This document shows, piece after piece, positions 55,300 through 64,000 of a DNA stretch of 64,000 nt; the first letter of the stretch is position 1, and each line of letters starts with the position of its first letter. Source of the DNA: Carya illinoinensis (lineage: Eukaryota > Streptophyta > Magnoliopsida > Fagales > Juglandaceae). The stretch spans positions 25,889,001 through 25,953,000 of the forward strand of contig NC_056758.1 in the NCBI RefSeq assembly GCF_018687715.1. The letters run 5' to 3'. A program made the position numbers and the translations under genes. The notes under the pieces were generated by a model. The model was given only the letters and a program-made list of their open reading frames with translations, did not search any database and had not been told where the DNA came from.

Positions 55300-56827
55300 C
55301 ACAAAATGATGTGCTATTAAAAGAAACTAACAAAAAAGGATGATTGTTGTCTATTTTCACTTGCTTATAAACTAACAAAAAATAAATTCATTAATTAGAT
55401 ATTTTAGTTGTTGCAATCCAAATGAAGTCACCAAAGGAAGTTAGTAGTATGCTTGGAAAGACAACAATCCAAGATATATATGCTATTGATGAAAGGTTTA
55501 CACACATCTCCAATTACGTTTATGAAATTTGAAATCTCATATCTTATAATATTCTTACTAATAAAAATTTGATTCTATTTTCAACTTTTAAAGCTTCCAA
55601 CCTTTGTGTTTAACAATGTGGGCTCGATTTGATCATGATGAATGCCAACAAATTTCAAACATTATTGAAGCCAAACCAATAGTTCTTGGAACTTGAATAC
55701 AAGTTGGTTCTTATAATGGTACTTCTCATTAAGAATAATATTCTTATTAATTGTTTATCATATGTTTATTTATTTAGTCATACAAATCTATAATGTAGGT
55801 CTTTCTCTATCATCAAAGCCAACAATTGTTTTCATCATCGAGCCTCTCCTCATTGCTCCAGTTTCATTATGCACATGGCAAGCGATTTCTTTAAAACAAT
55901 TTCTTTCATTCTCAATTTTTATAAAAGATGAATTATATATTGCTTCGTTTCTTATGATATAATATCATACGTGTGAAACATATATTATCTCTTTTTGTAC
56001 TATTTCCATTGGTTTAATTATTAATCCAACTATTTAGTGTCATACAAAATGATGTGCTACTAGAAGAAATAATTGCGAACAATTTAAATACATCAATAGG
56101 ATTAACTTCAAGCAGCGCCATCCAAGCGGTAACAAAGATTTTTTATCTTACTAAGATTCTGAAATCAACACAATTAATGACAGTATAATTTTATTCTTCA
56201 AAACTAAATTATTGTTTTATATTTAAATTTCTTTTATTCATAGATCCAAATATTAATGATTTTCATAAGTATCTATTATTAACTTCCATATTATACGTTT
56301 ATATCTCTCTTTTTAATTTAGGGACCAAGATTTTGGGTTAGAGGAAGATTTTTCATAGTTGATTTACATAAGATCTTTTACTACATGTCTTGTGCAAATT
56401 GCAATAAAGGAATTGGATATGAAGACAATGAGAAATTATTGTTAGTATACTGACCAATAATAATCATTTGATTATTTGTAGCTGCCGAGCCTATCTGAAA
56501 GTAGATGATAATAATGAATCTATAGCAGTTGTCATTTTTGGATCAATAGTAGAGGAAATACTAGATTGTACAACCATTGATCTTCTGGAACACAAGTGAG
56601 GTAAAATGTAAATTCAGGAATCTATATAGAAAAATTGATACATTACTTCTTTATATCTTTTTATTATTACAGGAGCATCTACCATATTTACATAATATTA
56701 TTTCAAGTAGAATTTCAGAGAAAGAATGGATCATCTATGTAGGCACAAAAATTAATCAACTTGGACAACTACATCAAAAGAAGCTTAACATCCTCTTCAT
56801 CAGTCCTGTAATTGAAGCAACAACATA
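55300..56827 (+). pseudogene. Helitron RPA-like gene, 3' part
   Basis: It resumes after the LINE: VVAIQMKSPKEVSSMLGKTT and IQDIYAIDERF near 55410-55500; an OB-fold piece (MWARFDHDECQQISNIIEAK) near 55620; LSLSSKPTIVFII near 55800; a DBD-C-like zinc region (GRFFIVDLHKIFYYMSCANC, then NKGIGYED) near 56345-56435; CRAYLKVDDNNESIAVVIFG near 56483-56540; and the end (EHLPYLHNIISSRISEKEWI) near 56670-56740. A+T-rich intron-like gaps separate the blocks. A CACAAAATGATGTGCTA block at about 55301 recurs at about 56043. A Helitron 3' CTRR end with its hairpin was not identified. Confidence 0.75.
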
Positions 56828-56966
56828 AACGATCAAAATCTCTTTTTGTCAAACCTTCAACTGTTGTAATTATATGCTTAAATAGAACAGTGACTTGTAT
56901 ATAAACTCAAATTTTTTGTTCACTTTTTGTTATGTTTTATATAACTTTTGTAAATTTATGACCTCT

Positions 56967-57240
56967 CACTACAATGGAAGGCACTTTTCTCGGCGATTTA
57001 TAATCACCGAGAAAAGTCAAAAAAATCCCCGCCAAATATCAATCATAGCGATTTTAAACTTCCTGTAGCTTCACCGATACTATTCCTCTACTTCTGATAT
57101 ACTACGGCATAAGTCAAAAATCGATGCTAAAAGGAAAACCTTTCCCATATGATGCTACTACCGACGTACGATGCTAGCAAAGCAGCTGGATCTCCACTTC
57201 TACCAGTGTGGCCATCATTAATATTGACTTTAATTTTTCT
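56967..57240 (+). mobile_element. CACTA-like terminus
   Basis: CACTACAATGGAAGG opens a stretch with TTTTCTCGGCGATT/AATCACCGAGAAAA, a hairpin at about 56985-57016. CACTA elements start CACTACAA and have subterminal repeats. The partner end was not found, so it may be a truncated element. The right limit given is a guess. Confidence 0.4.
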
Positions 57241-57365
57241 CATCTTGCACACCTTGTCTAGGCCAACACCTCTTGTAACACCTCAAGGTCTACGAGATAT
57301 TGTTCCCGTTGCATGAGTTATGATAGAATGTATTTAATATATGTTTTTGTCATAATTATAGTCTT

Positions 57366-58003
57366 TTTTTTTTCCATAAAACATACTACATTCATTAATA
57401 ACAAACATTACAATTTTGACCTAAAACATATATTACAAGCCAACTACAACATTAATAGCTCCCTAGTACAAAACTATGATTGACATAATATAATCCATAC
57501 TGCAAATCTCTACAAATCACCATCTAGGAGACAATACAACTCTGTCCAGGAGAGAGATAACAAACCCCATATATGGTCTAAGATAGAGTAGAGGACAAAC
57601 TCTATAGACAAAAGTCCAAGAGACACACTCTATGAATAAAAATCTAAGAGACTGTGTTTTTTAAAAGAAAACAAAAGACATAACAATTACAAACATAGAT
57701 TTTCATTTTCAACCTTAGAGGAAAACAATTACAAACAAAAAGATTGTGATGGCGTGTAAGAGCCACGCACTATCTTGGGAGTATGGTGGTCAGTCAAGTC
57801 TGAAATAACCGATGGCCCTGGATTCAGAAAAGTCTTGCGTGGTAGCATAAAAGCACCGTTAGCGGTGGTGCATGGATTTCACACACCCACTTTGGACCAC
57901 ACGTGATGGTTTAAAATTAGGTTTTGATTTGGTGGTGGTTTCTAGAGAGAAAGAGGAGTCTCTCTCTCTAAAACTAGGGCCAGCGTCATGCTTAAAGTGG
58001 TTA
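57366..58003 (-). mobile_element. Retroposed 638-bp sequence with target duplication
   Basis: A T-run at 57364-57373 is a poly(A) tail on the minus strand. The flanks carry TCATAATTATAGTCTT at 57350-57365 and again, exactly, at 58004-58019. The body, read minus, starts with a CCCTAGTTTTAGAGAGAGA leader-like block and has no long frame. It may be a non-autonomous LINE derivative or a retroposed transcript. Confidence 0.75.
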
Positions 58004-58650
58004 TCATAATTATAGTCTTAATAATATATGTATTTATTCATAAGTAACATAATGTACTCTGATTCATTCACAATATATGTATTTATTCTTTGAAAGACTG
58101 GAATCTTGTATAAACTTATTATCCATTTTATAATTTTGTAAGGCTGCGTGCTAATAATAAAGAAAAAATCTAAACAACCTCCCAACACCCCAACATTCCA
58201 TATTTTTTCAATTTTTTAATATTTTTTTAATATTTTTTTTGAATTTATTCTTTTTCAATTAATTTAATTATTTTATTCATTATTTATATATTAAATATTT
58301 GATAAAAAATAAAATAATAAAAATTAAAAAAAAGTGGGGTGTTGGGAGGTTGTGTAGCAAAGCCCAATAATAAATCTATAAGAACTCCCCCCTCTACACA
58401 GGTTTTGCTTTGGTGGTGGTTTCTAGAGAGCAAGAGGAGTCTCTATCTCTAAAACTAGGGTTGGCGTCATGTTTAAAGTGATCATTATAATTATAGTCTA
58501 GCAATATATGTATTTATTCATAATTAACAGAATGTACTCTGATTCATTCATAATATATGTATTTATTCTTTGAAAGACTGGAATCTTGTAGAAACTTATT
58601 ATCCGTTTTATAACTTTGTAAGGATGCTAATAATAAATCTATACCAACTT
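57905..58650 (+). repeat. Imperfect direct duplication
   Basis: The stretch GGTTTTGATTTGGTGGTGG...CTAATAATAAATCTAT beginning near 57908 is repeated from about 58402 to 58642, including the AGAGAG leader block, the TATAGTCT block and TTTGAAAGACTGGAATC. The first copy contains a MITE (58162-58365) that the second lacks. Confidence 0.88.
58162..58365. mobile_element. MITE, 204 bp, with 9-bp duplication
   Basis: Inverted inner ends share ACAACCTCCCAACACCCCA; the right outer end read inward is GGGCTTTGCTACACAACC. AATAATAAA flanks it at 58153-58161 and 58366-58374, and the empty site with one copy is at 58629-58637. Nine bases suggest a Mutator-type element; an 8-bp reading would suggest hAT. Confidence 0.85.
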
Positions 58651-58854
58651 CCTGCTATTGTGAAATTTTAATTATAAGCTCGCAAGCACACGAACCATAC
58701 CAAAATATTAGTTTAGCAAGAACGAAAACCAATCAAATATAAGCTAAATAAATTCTAATCTAGTTTAGAAAAATGAATTTTAAAATAAAGTAATAATTTA
58801 AAAACTAAAAAATTAATAAATAAAAGCAAGAAATAATTAATTAAATAAGCTAAT

Positions 58855-59575
58855 TAGGAGTGTAACCGGTTCGGTTTGGTCTGATTTTATACAAATTTTG
58901 GAACCAAACTGATATACAAAGATTTTGAAAATTTAATAACAGATACGAACTAATTCATCACCAAATTTGAAATTTTTTATCTTTCAGCTTCAGTTTGATC
59001 TGATCTGGTTTTCTAGTTTATCATTTACACATGTAGCACTATATAAGTTTAATATTATAATTTTTTCAATACTAAACTCAATTGTTAGAATTTAGTATTT
59101 ATTATTAATAATTACTAATTCATTAGTGCTCGGTTATACTAGTATAGTATAAGTAGTATCTAACTTATTAGAGAGATTAATAAACTTGAATAATAATATT
59201 AAAATAGTATAATTAGTGTCTAATTATACTAGTATAAGTTGTTTATAACTTACATCAAATGTTAATATTAATTTTATGTTATAGGATTAATAGACTTGAA
59301 TAATAATATTAGAATTTTATATTATATTAATTAGAAATTTAACATATAATATATATAGTATAATAAAAAGTTATATATAATACAAAAAAATTAAATATAT
59401 ATACTGGTTTGATTCAGTTTAAACGGATTTTTAAAATATGAAAACTGATACCACACCGGTTTATGACCGATTTAGATTTTTAAGAACCAGTAACACACCA
59501 GACCGATTACAAATTGGACCGAACCAACTAATCTGGTCCAGTTCAACCAATTTTTCGGTTTTTTGTATTCCCTTA
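58855..59575. mobile_element. hAT-type non-autonomous element, 721 bp
   Basis: The left end is TAGGAGTGTAACCGGTTCGG and the right end read inward is TAAGGGAATACAAAAAACCG, imperfect terminal repeats rich in CCGGTT/AACCGG words. A perfect 8-bp duplication AAGCTAAT lies at 58847-58854 and 59576-59583. The interior is A+T-rich and non-coding. Confidence 0.82.
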
Positions 59576-59583
59576 AAGCTAAT

Positions 59584-60112
59584 CAAAATAAAAAGAGCTA
59601 AAATAAATTATAAAGATGCAAATTAATCTAGACAATGAATAAATATCTGAAGTATATTATTCTTCACTCATAAATATAAAATATCTAAAGTATTATCACA
59701 TGTCTTGCAAACGTTCAAATGAAGAATTATCTTGAAGAAATATGCAACTTCCATTGTTACTTCACTAAATAGTCTGATCTCGAACCTCAACAAATGCATT
59801 AACAATGAGTGGACAGTATCTAAAGTTCAAGAAATGAGGACCTAGAAATTTTGGCATATGAATGTTTACATCGGTTTTTTAAATTACTTAGGTAGAAACA
59901 GAAACATCATTTAAGAATAAGCCAAATCTATTGTATGGGACACAACTTTCGTCACAATACTGAGGAGCCAATATACCAAGTAATGCATTATTTTATTATA
60001 TTAATTCCATTTATTTATTTTTATCTATTATATATATTAGTTAATCTAATTCTACTTCTTATTGTATTAGTCTTGTCAAACAAATTCAGCAACAAGAAAA
60101 GCTGCAAAGGGA
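59584..60112. other. Non-coding A+T-rich stretch
   Basis: I see no gene, repeat or element end of note. Confidence 0.5.
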
Positions 60113-61252
60113 CTAAGTGTTGAAGTCATCGGTCAAGCCTCCAAACACTAAGGGTTCTATCCTCTCCTTGTTGCTCGTCAAGTGACCGATAGGAATCATT
60201 TGCTTGGTGTAGATTACATCTAGCCCATAGGGAGCTTAGGTGAGATGAGGCTATAGTTCGATGGTGGGAAGTGTGGATGGTGTATGGACTAGGTGATCTT
60301 GGGTTGGGTGATGATGGTGCACGGTAACGTGCCTCTTGGGTTGCTAGGTGCCACTTGTGTACTAGGGTTAGATGATGGGCAATCTTGGCTAGGGTTAGGA
60401 TGTGTTTCGGCCAAGGCAAGATGAGAAACACAGCTAGGGCTTAGGTGGTAATTAAACATCCTAAAAGTTATGAATTGTACAATTCAAAGTAGGAATTGAG
60501 ATCTTAAGATCTAGATTGACAAGGGCTGGTCGAAATTGAATGGGATGAATAAAGGGCTTATTTGTTTTGGTGGAAAATAGAATTTGAGTGAGTCAATCAA
60601 GGGATGATGACCAATCAAATTATGGAAGGAAAATGGAAATGAGAAAATGTTGGATCTAGGGTTTCGGCCAAGCCAAATAGGCTATGGCCAAATGGTGTAA
60701 GTGAGATCTAGGGTTTTGTGACTTGTTTGGTTATGGGATTTGAGAGGTGGCGTGTAGGGGTTGATGTGGGGCTAGGGTTTTGTGGTTTATGGCAATTGAA
60801 GGTGGCGTGAAAGGCAAAAGGATAGGTTGGCCAAAATATGTGTTTAGGTGATGGGAAATTTCAAGAAACTTCAAGGAAATCTTATGAACATGTGAGAAAA
60901 CACATGAACACAAGAGATCTAGCAATTCACAGCACAAACTGAAAATCCCAATGAAGGATTCGGCCTCTCCACTCCAACAATCAAAAAGAGATAAAATAAA
61001 GAACAAAAGAACTAAATAATCTTTGATTCACAAATTACACAAAGAATTGAAAGGAAACCCCAAATATATTAAAAGATAAATAGAATCACACCTTTCACGA
61101 ATTGTAAGGTGTGATCCTTCTCATTGGGGATTCACAAATTGCACTCCAAAAAAGCCCAAGTGCAAAAGCACCGAAAATGATAAATCCAACCCTATGACTG
61201 GCCACTCAATGTTCAAAATGACAAAAAATCCTAATGAAATGTTTAAGGATTC

Positions 61253-61260
61253 TATTTATA
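61253..61260 (-). promoter_or_regulatory. TATA box of the solo LTR
   Basis: The minus strand reads CTCTATAAATAG. It lies about 840 bases into the LTR, a position that fits the U3/R boundary. Confidence 0.65.
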
Positions 61261-61499
61261 GAGTTTACAAAGTGAAAACCTCCAAAAAGTCCCTAACAAT
61301 TTAAAATAAATAAATCAAACAAATAAAATAATAATTAAACAAGTAATTAGATAATAAATAATAAAAATAGATAAATGGCCCATGGTGGTTGTGGCATGCA
61401 TGGCCCATGGTAGGCTATGGTGGTGCATGGCCCATGGCTGGGCTAGTCATGGTCTGGTATGCGGCTCGCTGCATGGCATGGCATGGTGCCATGTGTTGG

Positions 61500-61875
61500 T
61501 CTGATGGTGGGCACGACAAGAAGCTGTGCGTGAATTGCTAATGGTGGGTACGACAAAAAGCTGTGCGTGACTTGTTGATGGTGGGCATGGCATGGTGCTA
61601 AGCCTAGCTTGATGGTGCACACAGGGTGATATCGTGCTGCTACGGTAGTGCCCAGTCAAGTGGCTTGGGCGGTGGTCCTGCATGGCCCTAGCTAGTGGCC
61701 TGGGCGATGGGTATGTCCTAAGCTAACAGTCTGGGCTTTGGGACTGCAAGGCACGGACTGGAGCTGTGCGCTGGATGGCATGCCTAGTAGGCATGCCACT
61801 AGCCTCGCCTGTAAGGCACGGACTTGAGCCGTGCGCTGGATGGCATGCCTGTGAGGGCACGCCACTAGCCTTGCT
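61500..61875 (+). repeat. G+C-rich short tandem repeats in U3
   Basis: A unit of about 41 bp (GGTGGGCACGACAAGAAGCT type) occurs near 61505 and 61546. A unit of about 63 bp (AAGGCACGGACT...GATGGCATGCC) occurs near 61749 and 61812. Confidence 0.8.
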
Positions 61876-62100
61876 AAGTGGTGCTGGGGCACGCATGCAT
61901 GCGCGCAGGTGCATGTTCAAGGGCACGCGCAAGCCTGCACACATGGTCTACGCTCGACCAGTAGCCTCCATGGTTACCCGCTGCGTGTCATGGTCTGAGC
62001 CAAGGTATGCAAGCAGGCTAACCATGTGATTGTTCTGACCCTCGATAAGTCATGTCGAGGTGTGGTTCCAGACAATTCTCCTAGGGGTTGTGACACTAAG

Positions 62101-63195
62101 CCATTCAACGCAAAGCAATGCTTCAAGAGATACATATGATGATGTTTGATCCAACATTTTATGCCTTCAGTTCCATTTCACACATTTTGTAATTTTTTTT
62201 AATACTTTGTATCATGGCCCTAACTTAGAGTTTGATTGTAGTTTCATGACATTTTTATGAACAATTGTTGGATTATATATTATATTTGATTTCAAGCATA
62301 ATGCCTATTGCTAAAACAAAACTTTGTTTGTTCGAATGCATTCCCTTTTTTAATGTTCAGAATGTTGAAATCGCTATTTGTACTGTATAGAGTTAACAAA
62401 TGATGTTCAAACATTATTATAATAGTTTGAAATACAATTCATCATCCCATTCGAACGCGTACCTTTTTTTATTAGGATGAACCTACTTCTATTCGTACGT
62501 ATGTTGACCAAAACAGTGTTCAAGCTGTGACATAAGTTGTTCAAACAATATACAATTTCAATATTCAAACGGATCACATATAGCTTCGAACTTACATTTG
62601 AATGGGTATAACAAAGCATTCAAATGCTAATCACTCATATTCAAATAGAAATAGTGTTACCCTATTATGTTTGAATGAAAAGGTAATACGTCCAAACCAT
62701 TTACGGTAACTTCATTCATACGTTCCATCACCCTTATTAGAACATCATTTGAATTAGAAACTTCCTTATTTGAACAGTTCGATTAAGAGCGGTAATTGCA
62801 TACCTTCGACCCATATATACTCTCAACATTCGAACGCAAATCAATCTCCTTTGAACAAGCATGTTTTCAATATTCAACCGACCTCCCATCCCCTTCGAAC
62901 ATTTCTCAACCCATTCGAACATGACTACAGTGTTCGAATACCAACTCATAACGTAACCGTTTGAATTGTATTCTATGTTCGAATGAAAGTTGTTTGAATG
63001 GATTTTAGGGATGAAATGTTTTTTTTTTTTTTAATTAAGCAGACTTCAAACAATTCGAGTAAATTTCGTCCCAAAAAGTATTTTCTAGGATGAAAATTTT
63101 AAATGTTCTTTGCGATAGTTTTTGGTAAGAATCTGGGCCAAATTCTCTTTTGAGATGAAATTTTTTCATCCCAAGAAAGCGTTTCAGTTACAGTG
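62101..63195. mobile_element. Probable non-autonomous CACTA element with subterminal motif array
   Basis: The right end GTTTCAGTTACAGTG reads inward as CACTGTAACTGAAAC, a CACTA-type terminus. Next to it are GGGATGAAA/TTTCATCCC and TTTCGTCCC words common near plant CACTA ends. From about 62325 to 63060 some two dozen TTCGAAC/GTTCGAA/GTTTGAAT words occur in both orientations. The left end and a 3-bp duplication were not found. No transposase is present. Confidence 0.5.
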
Positions 63196-64000
63196 TAATC
63201 GAGCATCATCTAATTAGTGTGTATATATGCCTCTGTATATCATAATTGAATAGTTTCTTGCAAAAGTGGATTGGTCGATCGAACCTTTTGTCGCATCAAA
63301 GTGAAGCACTCCTTTTCTTTGCCTTTAATAATAAATTAAACTATCTTTATTAGTTTAAAAAAGAAATAGAGCGTCCAACCACTGCATTATTTGGTTTTTT
63401 ATTACATGGGTACTTTCGCCATTATAAGTAGCTGCTTTTCATCCATGGCGACCCTTCTGATCTTTATTATGTACGGTACATTCTATCATCTTCAATTGTA
63501 CGGCAAGATGGAGTATATTACACGGATACCCTTGTGGCATATGGATAACAAAAAGGTCTGAACAGCTCTATCTATCCATTCCAGAATTTCTTGCAGCATA
63601 TATACACTGATGAGATAGTGACTGAAAGGTAGTTTCTAATAATTTCAAATTGATGCATGGGATTAAATATAATATGACTTAATATTGTAAAAATCTTATT
63701 AAAATATATATCTTATATATATTATTAAACAACATTAATTTATAAGATTGAAATTATTTTATAGTTCTTTCTGACTAAATCCGTCTAGCCTTTTATCGTA
63801 TAAATTCCTACTTACATGATATAATCAGACTCCAATTAATCCAATTAACAACATTTCCTAATATAGTAATTAACACTTTTAAAAATTAATCCTAAGTTGA
63901 GAGTTATAATACCTTTAAGAATCGTAAAATACAAGATGAAAGTCAGCGTTAATTTTGAATGCCCCTCCTATATAATTTACTGATAATTGTCAAATTGATC
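63196..64000. other. Non-coding A+T-rich stretch to the window end
   Basis: I recognise no gene or element end. An inverted pair GTACGGTACA/TGTACGGC lies near 63471-63505. Confidence 0.5.

Larger units (their letters stand above)
60118..62095 (-). mobile_element. Solo LTR, minus strand, 1,978 bp
   Basis: Read minus it starts TGTCACAACCCCTAGG at 62095 and ends GACTTCAACA at 60118. The perfect 5-bp duplication CTAAG lies at 60113-60117 and 62096-62100. A TATA box is at 61253-61260 in the same orientation, with the G+C-rich repeat region (61380-62040) upstream of it as U3. No internal region remains. It is a different family from the LTR at 27515. The open frames at 61447-62029 are repeat artefacts. 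Confidence 0.9.

Noticed and set aside
61447..62029. Overlapping frames on both strands near the window end
   Set aside because: They come from G+C-rich tandem repeats in the U3 of the minus-strand solo LTR.
56967..63195. One large CACTA element running from CACTACAATGGAA to the inverted CACTGTAACTGAA end
   Set aside because: The ends share only 9 of 13 bases, the 3-bp flanks differ (TCT and TAA), and the subterminal motifs are unrelated.
1..64000. tRNA, rRNA, CRISPR arrays, intact host genes
   Set aside because: I found no cloverleaf-like A/B-box set, rRNA core or regular spacer array, and no frame outside the elements has a domain I recognise. A tRNAscan, Rfam and protein search would be decisive.

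Overview
The window is plant nuclear DNA, most likely from a eudicot. It is A+T-rich and almost wholly built of transposable elements nested in one another. I found no intact host gene, tRNA, rRNA or CRISPR array. The plant call rests on the element families present: a chromodomain Ty3/gypsy element with an initiator-tRNA-Met primer site, plant L1-type LINEs carrying RNase H, a Copia element, a RepHel Helitron with an RPA-like gene, hAT, CACTA and Harbinger-like elements, and an endogenous pararetrovirus. The sequence does not fix the species.

Region by region. 1-1348 is a minus-strand gypsy LTR fragment. 1349-6957 is non-coding, LTR-like debris with a TATA box and a splice-donor-like site on the minus strand, a (TTC)n(TC)n tract and a weak primer-binding site. 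6958-9504 is a solo LTR of the family seen at position 1. 9505-13737 is non-coding with an LTR fragment, a CACTA-type MITE and small repeats. 13738-22090 is a degraded caulimovirid (pararetrovirus) insertion. It is split by a 3.9-kb hAT element (15028-18960) with a perfect 8-bp target duplication, and a second viral piece lies head-to-head with it. 22787-26322 is a 5'-truncated LINE on the minus strand.

From about 27290 to 56830 the scaffold is one dead Helitron. Its Rep/helicase reading frame (27292 to about 48703) and a following RPA-like gene (48877-56827) are broken by later arrivals: a young 9.36-kb gypsy element (27515-36872), a 377-bp Harbinger-like MITE, a truncated Copia element, three LINE copies and an LTR scrap. 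The gypsy element is the best preserved unit. Its two LTRs differ at only about 25 positions by eye (about 1.2%). Gag and pol lie in different frames and appear to be joined by a 97-bp intron. Pol carries two CAG-to-TAG stops.

56967-64000 holds a CACTA-like end, a 638-bp retroposed sequence, an imperfect direct duplication with a MITE in one copy and the empty site in the other, a hAT-type MITE, a minus-strand solo LTR with a perfect 5-bp duplication, and a CACTA-like end beside a dense TTCGAA-type motif array.

No element looks able to move without help. The window is mainly a record of insertion order: Helitron and virus first, then LINEs, Copia, hAT and MITEs, with the gypsy element at 27515 among the latest. 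Virus-derived pieces are described only, not restored.
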